A stretch of DNA of 64,000 bases from Lachnospiraceae bacterium (GTDB lineage: Bacteria > Bacillota > Clostridia > Lachnospirales > Lachnospiraceae), in assembly GCA_910575565.1 (NCBI GenBank), contig CAJTFL010000006.1, forward strand, positions 150,329 through 214,328, written 5' to 3'. Of the stretch, positions 52,778 through 60,805 are shown in pieces. A program made the position numbers and the translations under genes. Within the stretch, counting starts at the first letter, position 1, and every line of letters begins with the position of its first letter. The notes under the pieces are model-generated. The model was given only the letters and a program-made list of their open reading frames with translations. It did not search any database and had not been told where the DNA came from.

Positions 52778-53198
52778 TTGAATTGACCCGATTATCATGG
52801 AAGAATTGGGAAAAATTTTGATATAACCTGAGTTTTCCGCTTGAGAAGGCAGAAAAAAGATTCTATTTAGGAAATTTAAGTGTCTGACAATAAATTTTTC
52901 TTGAAAAAGAACGTATGTTTGGTGTGTTATATAATAAATAAGAATATAGTCGAACATGAAATAGTAAATATATTGATGTTGAATTGTCAGATGATTTTTG
53001 AAATAGTATTAGAAAAGTATATTTATACGGAATGGAAAAAGATAGGATATAATTAGAAAAACTGTGAAGGAGCTTCCTGTATAATACAAATATAGGAAAT
53101 TTCAAGAAAGAAGGTTGAGAAAAAAATACCTCAGAGTAAAATAAGATTACTGACTTTGGCGGTTAGTAAAAATCTTATTGAACAGAGAGGTATCTGAA
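52778..53198. other. AT-rich region with a large hairpin, left end of IS110 copy
   Basis: No gene is present. At 53129-53192 TACCTC and GAGGTA enclose AATAAGATT/AATCTTATT and further pairs, and TATAAT at 53080 is a possible -10. In IS110-type elements the non-coding end upstream of the transposase encodes a structured guide (bridge) RNA. This assignment is inferred from position only. Confidence 0.4.
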
Positions 53199-54080
53199 AT
53201 GAATTATAACACACAGAACGCAAAAATTGCATCCATTACTGAAAAAACTTTGATTGTTGGTATTGATGTTGGAAGTGAAACTCATTATGCCAGGGCTTTT
53301 GACTGGAGAAATTATGAGTATAGTAAAAAGCCGCTGGAATTCAGTAACACGGAAGCCGGATTCCTGACATTGAAAGCATGGGTGGAGGATATCGCAGAAA
53401 AACATGGCAAAACTGCTGTGATTCCCGGAATGGAGCCGACCGGACATTACTGGTTTGCGTTAGGGAAATTCCTGCAGGACAGCGGAATGAAGCCGGTACA
53501 CGTAAATCCCCACCATGTGAAGAAATCAAAGGAACTGGACGACAACAACCCGAACAAGAATGACCGTAAAGATCCTAAAACAATCGCAGCGCTGGTCAAT
53601 GAAGGACGTTTTTCCTATCCATATATGCCAGCCGGCATTTATGCAGAGATCAGGAGTCTTTCTAATCTGCGCTTCCAAACGCAGGAAGAGCTCACAAGGA
53701 TTAAGAACCGGACTGCAAGGTGGTTTTCCATCTACGTTCCAGAATATAAAAATGTATATAAGGATTTAAAAGCGGTCAGTGGCAGGATGGTGCTGAAGGC
53801 AGCTCCGCTGCCGGAGGATATCATAAAGCTGGCTTTCTGTAAATTTGCAGACCACTACGATTTTGGGAATTATTTCAGGATAGGGGAATTAAAGGACAGT
53901 GAACTGCTCTGCCTTGCCAGTTTCCTCTATCATCATGAATGTTTCCTGATGCTGATGGATATTATGGGCCATTATAAAGAGAGGTTTATCTTCGCTGATA
54001 CTTCCCATTTACGGGAGTTTGAACTGGATGATACCCTTATGGAAAGGATTTCAAGGATTGAGATTTTAAAAGATGTATAA
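53199..54080 (+). pseudogene. IS110-family transposase, C-terminus replaced
   Basis: Residues 1-210 carry the DEDD RuvC-like domain of IS110 transposases: TLIVGIDVGSETHYARAFDWRN, GMEPTGHYWFALGKFL, VNPHHVKKSKELDDNNPNKNDRKDPKTIAAL. After LKAAPLPEDIIKL (about 53826) the sequence changes to FCKFADHYDFGNYFRIGELKD and ends ISRIEILKDV without the Transposase_20 domain with its catalytic serine. The frame is a fusion with a conjugative-element type accessory gene. Normal length is about 400 residues; here 293. Probably inactive. Confidence 0.8.
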
Positions 54081-54110
54081 AAAAATAGGTATAAGGAGAT
54101 GCAGGGGCTA

Positions 54111-54542
54111 ATGGAGAAAAAAACATACATTACAGTGGAAGAACAGAAAAAATGCCGGAAGGTGGCGGATGCCTTTGCAGAGCTTGAAGATGTGGACATC
54201 GTGGTAGTTGATGCTGGCAGGTATGGTTTTGTAAAGCTGCAATATTACACGCCGCCGACAGGCTTTGAGAATGATTCTACTTTCACGGACAGCAAAGAAA
54301 TGTTTGAAGATTTGTGGGAGGAATGGCTTCATACACAGATCATTGTGCTTGCAAGGGAAATGGGCGCAGGTGATATTGACTACGATAATTTTTTCAAACG
54401 ATTGCCAGAAGAAAAGCAGAATGAGCAGCCAATACCGCCGGAGCCCTTGGGAAGAACGGAGCTGGCACTGGCCAAACGCCAGCTTCTCCTTGCTTTGGCG
54501 GATGAATGCCTCCACATCCCAGCGCACCAGGTACGCATTTAA
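54111..54542 (+). CDS. Conjugative-element accessory protein with a foreign C-terminal end
   Basis: The protein starts MEKKTYITVEEQKKCRKVADAFAELEDVDIVVVDAGRYGFVKLQYY and is acidic, like other small accessory proteins of clostridial conjugative elements (compare 62549-62920). The last 40 codons (from about 54410) run antisense through an IS4-type transposase fragment, so the natural C-terminus is lost. Function unknown. Confidence 0.5.
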   Translation: MEKKTYITVEEQKKCRKVADAFAELEDVDIVVVDAGRYGFVKLQYYTPPTGFENDSTFTDSKEMFEDLWEEWLHTQIIVLAREMGAGDIDYDNFFKRLPEEKQNEQPIPPEPLGRTELALAKRQLLLALADECLHIPAHQVRI

Positions 54543-54826
54543 GATGTCTCTCGTGCTTTTGCTGCGGTCCAGGCATAAAAATGCGCGGAGGGCTTCCGGC
54601 TTGCGGAAAGCGCTTTTGGGTAGGCCATCAGCACGATGCCCTCCACCCCGTCATTCAGCTTCCCTTCGTACCGGTAAACATAGTACCTGCGTCCGCCCAC
54701 GGCCACTAGGCGGACGGACGGGCAGCGGGTACGCAGGCGGGAAGCAAAGTCCCGGATGGGCATTTTTACATTGACTGGGAAAATGATGCGGTTTGTCTTT
54801 GCTGCACCAATGGTTAGGAACGCCTC
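54408..54826 (-). pseudogene. IS4-type transposase fragment with a frameshift
   Basis: Minus-strand reading gives EAFLTIGAAKTNRIIFPVNV and RRYYVYRYEGKLNDGVEGIVLMAYPK in one frame, then FLCLDRSKSTRDILNAYLVRWDVEAFIRQSKEKLAFGQCQLRSSQGLRRYWLL in another. Together they form the C-terminal half of a DDE (IS4-like) transposase, including the catalytic glutamate region. The frames change near 54585 at a T-rich run. The N-terminal half is missing. Confidence 0.7.
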
Positions 54827-54872
54827 TCACGGAATGCTGCCATGACATCCTTGGATATTTGCTCATTTATAG

Positions 54873-55106
54873 TTGTTAGCTATAGTTGAACTTGGATATC
54901 AGAGCTGTTGGTATGAAGGACACATTACTGATGAAGATAAAATTGGTTATCAAATGGCTCAAATCTTAAACGTTCCCGATAACTTTGAGTTGGTGTGTTT
55001 TTTGCCTGTTGGTATTGCCGAGACAGAACCAACTTTACCTAAGAAGCGAACTTTTGAGGAACGAGCATGGTTTAATACCTTTCCGAATATTCAAAATGGA
55101 TTTTAG
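54873..55106 (+). pseudogene. Nitroreductase C-terminal fragment
   Basis: AIVELGYQSCWYEGHITDED and ILNVPDNFELVCFLPVGIAETEPTLPKKRTFEERAW correspond to the last third of NAD(P)H nitroreductase-family flavoproteins (GLGS-CW and P-GY-PV-LLP-G patterns). The start is missing and a stop lies directly upstream. A remnant. Confidence 0.65.
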
Positions 55107-55172
55107 TATGCGGTAAAATCCAGTTTGTTGGGAAAGTTCAGAAAGTACAAAATCGGTATTGGTGAAATAAAA

Positions 55173-55556
55173 ATGAACAATATACAAAGAAAAAAATTGA
55201 AAATTTTGAAGTACACAAATGAAGATAATATCAAGAGAATCCAGTGGAAAAACAATATCCTTTTGCAAGAATGCCTGAATAATTTGGAAACGTATCAGAT
55301 TATAAGCGATGACGCTATAATCAGACAAATCGTAAAAATTGCAAGTGGAATTGAAATAAAAAGAAGGTTTCATTCAGATATACCAATGATTGAAAAAAAT
55401 CATGACTATTATATCGTTTGGGACAATGAACGAGTTCCCATTATCAAATGTAAAGGGAATGATATTATTGAAAATTGGGATGATGTACTTGCTGTAGCAT
55501 TTGATACCTGTTTTGTTGATTGCGAATCTGAACAAGGTTTTCTTATCAGAGAGTGA
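55173..55556 (+). CDS. Hypothetical protein, AT-rich
   Basis: A 127-residue product: MNNIQRKKLKILKYTNEDNIKRIQWKNNILLQECLNNL, then IEIKRRFHSDIPMIEKNHDYYIVWDNERVPIIKCKG and a C-terminal acidic part. No membrane segment or motif I recognise. Base composition is far more AT-rich than the chromosome, a sign of transfer. An immunity or accessory protein of a mobile element is a guess. Confidence 0.4.
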   Translation: MNNIQRKKLKILKYTNEDNIKRIQWKNNILLQECLNNLETYQIISDDAIIRQIVKIASGIEIKRRFHSDIPMIEKNHDYYIVWDNERVPIIKCKGNDIIENWDDVLAVAFDTCFVDCESEQGFLIRE

Positions 55557-55586
55557 AATTCCGATTTGTAGAATTGCAGCCAGTTA

Positions 55587-56066
55587 AAAACTGAATAACC
55601 GCCGCTACATAGAAACGGCATACCAAGACAGGAAATCAAGAAAAGGTTTCCTGTTTTTTTGCGCCTATTTTTGGCATTTTGAAAAATCGTCAGTATTATG
55701 CTGTGCAAAGGGGGATAGAAAGAAATTCCCTCTCTTGTTTGGCAAATCCGCAGGCTGTCCGTGGAGGGCAAGCGAGAAGAAAATTTCAAAAATTCCCGCC
55801 TATTCCGGCTTGCGTGGTGTTGTAAGGAATGAGGGGGGATTTCTGCAAATCAATGTCCATTTTCCTTTTTGCTGGTTTGTAGGTATTAGCGAGAGGAATA
55901 TCGCCGCTATTTTGGCAAAATCCCCACTTGCGGCACTAAAGGTATTGACGGAAGCCAGCACAGAGGAAACCGCCACTTTCTTAGAGCAAGATTCTACCAC
56001 AGTACCAAATTTCGCTAATCGCTCATTTTGTCCTATGGGAATCTTGTTGGGGTTGCCACCCCAAGC
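55587..56066 (+). repeat. Conjugative-element segment, copy B
   Basis: Homologous to 9557-10103 inside the spoIIID element, beginning AAAACTGAATAACCGCCGC and ending at GGTTGCCACCCCAA. The copies differ by substitutions and an insertion of about 90 bases in copy A. No gene is evident. Confidence 0.7.
56047..56064 (+). other. oriT-like inverted repeat, copy B
   Basis: TTGGGGTTGCCACCCCAA, identical to 10075-10092, forms a 7-bp stem with TGCC loop just before a second hairpin in GCCCGCC...GCGGCTTGTGCCGC. Confidence 0.4.
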
Positions 56067-56126
56067 CCGCCTTTTTGCGGCTTGTGCCGCTTGAAAAAAT
56101 CCACCCATGAAAGGGAGGTGGCGCCA

Positions 56127-56252
56127 ATGACAGCTGCAGATATCATTTTGATATTTATAGGGATAATCGGCTTGCTGATTGCCTTCGGTAGTTTTGTTAT
56201 AGCGTTGCTTGCCTTTCTCGACAGAGATAAGGATCACAAGCGAAAAAAATAA
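56127..56252 (+). CDS. Putative holin-like toxin (type I toxin-antitoxin)
   Basis: A 41-residue peptide MTAADIILIFIGIIGLLIAFGSFVIALLAFLDRDKDHKRKK: one membrane helix then a charged tail, the shape of the Hol_Tox family. AAAGGGAGGTGG is an exceptionally strong ribosome binding site. A terminator follows at once, and the downstream 56290-56400 contains hairpins that could be an antisense antitoxin RNA on the minus strand. Toxicity is inferred from the family. Confidence 0.7.
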   Translation: MTAADIILIFIGIIGLLIAFGSFVIALLAFLDRDKDHKRKK

Positions 56253-56253
56253 T

Positions 56254-56280
56254 GCCCACCCTGTTGAGACCAGGATGGGC
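56254..56280 (+). terminator. Terminator-like hairpin of the toxin gene
   Basis: GCCCACCCTG pairs with CAGGATGGGC (one mismatch) around TTGAGAC. A long T run is absent, as in some type I toxin mRNAs. Confidence 0.5.
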
Positions 56281-56404
56281 GCCTCTCACTGAGAGGTAAA
56301 TAGTCCGCTTGGGAAACTCCACCTTTGGAGTGGGGCTCCTGAAGGGCGTCTGTTGGAGCAGGCGTCCTTCTTTAGTTAAAGGATAGCATAAAGCGGCAGA
56401 AAGT

Positions 56405-56625
56405 TCAAGAGAATTCTTCTTCCGGCGGCGCTGCCCTCCGGAACTGATTGAGCCGGTCCGCCAGCTGCTGATCCTTGTCCGGGTAAAGATGGGAATAGGT
56501 GTCCAGCGTGGTCTTCACGGATTCATGCCCCAGCCGGTTCGCAATCTCCAATGGGGCAAAGCCCATTTCGATTAGCATACTGGCGTGGGAGTGCCGCAGG
56601 AAATCCAAACGTTTGGATTTATTGC
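56405..56625 (-). pseudogene. Tyrosine recombinase C-terminal fragment (minus strand)
   Basis: KSKRLDFLRHSHASMLIEMGFAPLEIANRLGHESVKTTLDTYSHLYPDKDQQLADRLNQF holds the R-H box (LRHSHASM), GH and the catalytic tyrosine (DTYSHLY) of a phage-type integrase. Everything upstream is missing. It meets a second integrase fragment at a shared palindrome. Confidence 0.8.
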
Positions 56626-56834
56626 GCCATAGTGCGGTTTCGCTGTTAATCAACATGGGATTTTCGGTACTGGCGATTGGGGAGCGCATGGGGCATGAAG
56701 CAGAGAAAATCACTTACCGATACGCCCACTTGTTCCCCACGGTTCAGACGGAAATGGCGGAGAAATTGGAAATGGAGAGAATGACAAAGGAGCAATCTGG
56801 TGATATGTCAAGAGGTGATTTAAAAAGATTTTGA
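56599..56834 (+). pseudogene. Tyrosine recombinase C-terminal fragment (plus strand)
   Basis: KSKRLDLLRHSAVSLLINMGFSVLAIGERMGHEAEKITYRYAHLFPTVQTEMAEKLEME is the C-terminal end of a different integrase with RHS, GH and the tyrosine in TYRYAHLF. It starts within the palindrome at 56601-56620. Non-functional alone. Confidence 0.78.
56601..56620. repeat. 20-bp perfect palindrome joining two integrase fragments
   Basis: AAATCCAAACGTTTGGATTT reads KSKRLD on both strands and is the exact point where the two head-to-head integrase ends meet. Confidence 0.9.
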
Positions 56835-56897
56835 TATGTATTTCTGACAAAAAGGTAACTTTAATAGACCTGCCGTAAAAAGCCGGTTTCAGAGGGC

Positions 56898-57590
56898 TTA
56901 TTCGATTGATGTATCCAGCGATACGCCGGAGTACAGTTGGTTCTTGGCCAGCAATCCATAAACCAAACGCACGAATTTACGTGATGTCAGCGCGAGTGCT
57001 CTTTTGTGCTGATGCTTTGGGACTTCGTTATACTTCTTGCGATAGTACGCCCCGTACTCAGCGTTGTGTTTACGCATACTGTTGGCAGCTTCGCCAAGAT
57101 AGTAACGCAGATAGCGGTTTCCGGCTTTGCTCATGGGAGTATCCTCCCCGGAGAAGTCACCGGAGTCGTTGTGTTTCCAGTAGAGGCCGGCATATTTGGC
57201 CAGGGCATCTGACGAATGGAAAGTGGCTATATCGCCGATTTCGGCGATAATGCCCCCGGCAAACACGGGGCCTATACCGTCAATCGACTGCAGGATGATG
57301 AATGAATTAGGGCACAGGCCTTTGATTTCCCTCTCGATTGCAGCATCGATCGCCTTGATTTCCTTCTTGAATGTCTCAATGCAGTTGAAAGAGCTGGCAA
57401 TGGAAACGCTCAGGGGCTCGTAAAGAGCCTTGTCAAGGCGGTAGGAGTCGCGGGCAGCCTTCCTCAACAGCTCAGCGGTTTTGCCGATGTCGGTGATCCG
57501 GTTGCGGCTCTTCTCGGCAATAAAGGATACAAGGTCTTCCTCCGAGGCTTCCACAATCTCTTCGGGAGACAGGTATTCTTTGCCACATTG
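56898..57590 (-). pseudogene. IS110-family transposase C-terminal half
   Basis: The frame reads EYLSPEEIVEASEEDLVSFIAEKSRNRITDIGKTAELLRKAA, then IILQSIDGIGPVFAGGIIAEIGDIATFHSSDALAKYAGLYWKHNDSGDFSGEDTPMSKAGNRYLRYYL, the Transposase_20 domain whose serine (MSKAGNRYLR) is catalytic. The N-terminal RuvC-like half is missing. It is in opposite orientation to the IS110 N-terminal half at 53199 and belongs to a different subgroup. Confidence 0.8.
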
Positions 57591-57815
57591 TCAAGTGAAG
57601 AATTCATTCTTTTTGCTTTTTCATACACGGAATCTTGTAGATGTTCTATAAATGTGCTAAACTGAACGCAACAACAAATCGGTATTGCAGATGAAATATT
57701 TGAACTTTCCTTATTTTTCAAGGCTTTTAGAACCTCATATAGTGAAATGATATCTATTTTCCCTTGTTTTTGCCCTTATAGGCAGTTTACAAGGGAAAGT
57801 TTTTTCTGAATGTAT
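57591..57815. other. Junk-like junction between transposase and integrase remnants
   Basis: AT-rich DNA with a minus-strand stub (IEHLQDSVYEKAKRMNSSL) before the IS110 fragment. No gene is recognised. Confidence 0.3.
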
Positions 57816-58677
57816 CTAATCGTTGCCTGCCACCTTATCCAAGAGCCTTGCGGAAGTCCGCTTTGCCTCCCTTGTGGCATGGGCATACACATTCATGGTG
57901 GTACTCACGTCAGAGTGTCCCAAGAGTTCCCGCACATCTTTTGGCGCTGCACCGTTTGACAGTAGATTGCTTGTATAAGTATGCCGAAGCTGGTGGAAGT
58001 GAAAGCCCTCAAATCCGTCCAGTTTCTTTGCGAGCGTCCGGCAGACGATACTCAATGTACTCGGCGTTTCAAGACAGCCGTCCGGTCTTAAACATACAAA
58101 TGAGATTTCGTTGTAATCCGCCGGAATGTCCTGCCAAGTCAGCCCGCATACTTCGCCAATCCTAAGACCTGCATAGTAAGCTATCTGTATCGGCAGAACC
58201 GCAGAAACATTTTTCTTTTTAAGATAAGCGATAAGTTTCTCATAATCATCATGGGAAATTGGCTGTGTGCCTGACTGCCCCATTTCTTCCTCTGAAAACA
58301 AATCCACTTCCTCTGCTTTTCGTTTCAGCTTGATGTATTGCATTGGATTGAACGTAATCAGCTGCTTTGGGAATACCGCAAAACGGAACGACTGCTGTAA
58401 AACCGCTGAGAAAGAGTGGATATAGTCTTTGCTCAATCCCTTCTTCACTTTTCCGTCGGGATAAGTCCCTCCGAAAGTAAGCAGGTCAAGAAATGTCTGC
58501 AAGTGTTCCGCTGTTATGGTTTTTAATCTGCGGTCAGCAACAGGGTGTTTCTTAATGCACCGTATCGCACCGAGATAATTATCCACCGTTCCATTGCTGA
58601 GTGTGCCGACTTTCAGTTCTTCCTCCGCCCAAATATCGAGCAGTTCCCCAAGCGTGATTGGATCTATGTCAATACTT
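57816..58677 (-). pseudogene. Conjugative-element tyrosine integrase, internal deletion and lost N-terminus
   Basis: The remaining part has the core-binding region (ITLGELLDIWAEEELKVGTLSNGTVDNYLGAI, FRFAVFPKQLITFNPMQYI), the first catalytic arginine in YYAGLRIGEVCGLTWQDI, and HQLRHTYTSNLLSNGAAPKDVRELLGHSDVSTTMNVYAH with RHxxH, GH and Tyr. Directly after TWQDI the sequence jumps to PADYNEISFVCLRPDG; relatives have roughly 70 more residues there, including the catalytic lysine hairpin. The N-terminal arm-binding domain is cut off by the IS3 element. Confidence 0.75.
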
Positions 58678-58698
58678 TGGACAAAAAAAGTCGAAAGA

Positions 58699-59610
58699 TT
58701 ATGCTGTTTTTTTAAGTTCCTCATCCTCCTTTTGCTGTGGTGTCAAATAACCAATAGAGCTATGTATCCGCTTACGATTATACCAGCCTTCTATGTATTC
58801 AAAGATTGCTTTGCGGGCTTCCTTTGAATCTTGGTAAGTATGAAGATATATTTCTTCTTTTTTCAGTACAGAATGAAAGGATTCCATGCAGGCATTATCG
58901 TATGGATTTCCCTTACGGCTAAAGGAATGCAGGATTTCTTTCCTGGCCAGGCAGTCTTCAAATGCCTGGCTCGTATACTGGCTTCCAAGGTCGCTGTGCA
59001 AAATGATCCCTTTTGTATCCCTGACGTTCAGGCACGCATTCTCTACCGCTTTCACTGCCAGTTCCGCTGTCATAGATGTGCCATAGGCATAGCCGATGAT
59101 TTTACGGCTGCACAAATCCATGACAGATGCCAGATAAGTCCATCCTTCTTTCTGCACATGGATGTAGGTAATATCTGTGCACCATTTTTGATTGATGGTT
59201 TCTGCTCCAAAATCACGTTTCAGGATATTCACTTTATCATCTGGGATACTGCCATGATTGGCATGGTGGTTGTACTTCTTTACTACCACAGAGCGCAGTC
59301 CCTGCTCTGCCATATGCCTCTGGACCCGCTTGATACTGCAGGGTGTCCCAACGCCACCTAGTACACGGCATAGTTTGACAGCCCCGTATCTGCGTTTGGA
59401 ATCCTCAAAGGCCTGTTTCACTTTCCTGCTGAATTCCTCATACTCCATGTTCTTATTTGAAGGTACACAAACCAGAGCCTTGTAATAGGTACTCCTTGGA
59501 AATTTCAAGGCACTGCAAAGCTGTGATACAGAGTAGTTGGTTAAGTTGTTCTGGATAAATGCAACAATCTCGGCTATTGTTCTTTTGCGAATATGGCGGT
59601 CGCTTTTTTT
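58699..59610 (-). CDS. IS3-family transposase orfB (DDE integrase core)
   Basis: The DDE residues are in KWCTDITYIHV, LHSDLGSQYTS and NPYDNACMESFHSVLKKEEIY. An HTH_21-type segment (RRYGAVKLCRVLGG) precedes the core. The frame is open up to the slippery run at 59604-59610 (reading KKSDRHIRKRTIAEIVAFIQ), so it is made as an OrfAB fusion by -1 frameshifting; an internal ATG at 59508 is also possible. Confidence 0.9.
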   Translation of the reverse strand, partial: KKSDRHIRKRTIAEIVAFIQNNLTNYSVSQLCSALKFPRSTYYKALVCVPSNKNMEYEEFSRKVKQAFEDSKRRYGAVKLCRVLGGVGTPCSIKRVQRHMAEQGLRSVVVKKYNHHANHGSIPDDKVNILKRDFGAETINQKWCTDITYIHVQKEGWTYLASVMDLCSRKIIGYAYGTSMTAELAVKAVENACLNVRDTKGIILHSDLGSQYTSQAFEDCLARKEILHSFSRKGNPYDNACMESFHSVLKKEEIYLHTYQDSKEARKAIFEYIEGWYNRKRIHSSIGYLTPQQKEDEELKKTA

Positions 59611-59852
59611 AATATTTCATTCTCGATCTTAAGGCGCTGGATTTCTTTCTGGAGAGCCTTATACTCCTTGAGGGTGACCGTTTCATCTTCTGATACCTTG
59701 ATAGGGGAAAGCTGCTTTACCCAGCCGCTAATCGTACTCCGATTTACGCCATATTCACGTTCCAGTTGTGGATACGAGGTTCCTCCGGCATTATACAGAT
59801 CCACGATCTGCTGTTTAAACTCCGGAGTGTAAGATTTTTGATTTTTCGCCAT
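59574..59852 (-). CDS. IS3-family orfA (helix-turn-helix and leucine zipper)
   Basis: A 92-residue DNA-binding protein: MAKNQKSYTPEFKQQIVDLYNAGGTSYPQLEREYGVNRSTISGWVKQL is the HTH, LKEYKALQKEIQRLKIENEILKKA the zipper. ATG 59852 has AAGGAG 9 bases upstream. The slippery sequence AAAAAAAG lies near its end. Confidence 0.88.
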   Translation of the reverse strand: MAKNQKSYTPEFKQQIVDLYNAGGTSYPQLEREYGVNRSTISGWVKQLSPIKVSEDETVTLKEYKALQKEIQRLKIENEILKKATAIFAKEQ

Positions 59853-59915
59853 GCCCTTCATCTCCTTTGCTCTTTCATTTGATAGTATAGGTTGTTCAAC
59901 TTTTTCTGTCCACAC

Positions 59916-60233
59916 TTATATACTAACACCACTTTTCGGGGACAGCATATCCAGAAATTCATCATAACCATAAGGACAAACTTTTTGGATCTCCTGACAT
60001 ACCCTATTTAATTCCAGGAACAGATCCACACATTCCATTCGGGAGAGCACCATCTCCCCCACAGGTTCCTTTGCCTCCAGCTTTACCCGGATATTTCCTG
60101 TGCCGGAAACCGGCAGGGACGAAGCCTGCCATGTAATGCCGATACTGGATAAATCTTTCTGAAGTTCATACAGCCTGCGGGGCAGCTCCACCACTAGGGT
60201 ATTCCCCCGATGCTCCAATACTGCTGTTATCAT
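59916..60233 (-). CDS. Conjugative-element protein, 3' end cut by IS3
   Basis: MITAVLEHRGNTLVVELPRRLYELQKDLSSIGITWQASSLPVSGTG reads like the N-terminal part of antirestriction-type (ArdA-like) accessory proteins of clostridial conjugative elements. The frame ends 4 bases from the IS3 end (GVSI then stop), so the natural C-terminus is probably missing. Function uncertain. Confidence 0.5.
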   Translation of the reverse strand: MITAVLEHRGNTLVVELPRRLYELQKDLSSIGITWQASSLPVSGTGNIRVKLEAKEPVGEMVLSRMECVDLFLELNRVCQEIQKVCPYGYDEFLDMLSPKSGVSI

Positions 60234-60244
60234 AAGCGTTTCCT

Positions 60245-60799
60245 TTATCGTTCCATTTCCATATCCTCGTCCGGCTCCCCAAACATTTCAATCCCTATCC
60301 CTCCATTCTGCTCCCCCATCCCCATTCCCATATCTTCCGACGATTCCAGCATCTCTGTATACATCTGCTCCATCCTGCTATGCAGCCGCTGTGTCCGTTG
60401 GTACGGCGTACTATCCAGAATCATCTCCAGCTTCCCGTTCTCTGCGTCCCGTATCTGCACTTTCACTTCACCGGATGCAATCCAGATGGCGTTGCAGACC
60501 TGTTCCATGTAAGGATATCCCATGCGGGAAATGTCAAAAGGCGTCACCTTACACTTCCCCGTCCACTTAAACAGGTTATGGGCGATCTCCACCACCTGCA
60601 AGCTGGTCTCGTCAAAGCCCCGCATGGAGCGTTTCAGGCCGTCAAAGCCGATGCCCATAGCGTTTACATGCTTCTTTGCCACATCAAATATCCCCTGCTC
60701 GCAAGAGAGCAGATAAAAAGCCGCATGGTAAGAGGAATCCAGTGTCTTTCCCTCCGTCCGTGCGGCCAGCTCCTTATAGCGTTGTGCCTGATCCATCAT
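60245..60799 (-). CDS. Conjugative-element accessory protein
   Basis: A 184-residue protein: RYKELAARTEGKTLDSSYHAAFYLLSCEQGIFDVAKKHVNAMGIGFDGLKRSM, LFKWTGKCKVTPFDISRMGYPYMEQVCNAIWIASG. The tail is rich in E, M and G. The pattern resembles DUF6075-like proteins of mobile elements (recollection). It begins 6 bases after the upstream gene and shares its operon. Confidence 0.55.
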   Translation of the reverse strand: MMDQAQRYKELAARTEGKTLDSSYHAAFYLLSCEQGIFDVAKKHVNAMGIGFDGLKRSMRGFDETSLQVVEIAHNLFKWTGKCKVTPFDISRMGYPYMEQVCNAIWIASGEVKVQIRDAENGKLEMILDSTPYQRTQRLHSRMEQMYTEMLESSEDMGMGMGEQNGGIGIEMFGEPDEDMEMER

Positions 60800-60805
60800 T
60801 CTCTC

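Larger units (their letters stand above)
58678..59912 (-). mobile_element. IS3-family insertion sequence, apparently complete
   Basis: About 1,235 bp. Both ends read TGGACA(A/G)AAAAAGT(C/T)GAA inward, giving terminal inverted repeats. It encodes orfA and orfB with a slippery A7G between them. It truncates the integrase gene on the left and lies against a conjugative-element gene on the right. The target duplication is not clear. Confidence 0.85.
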
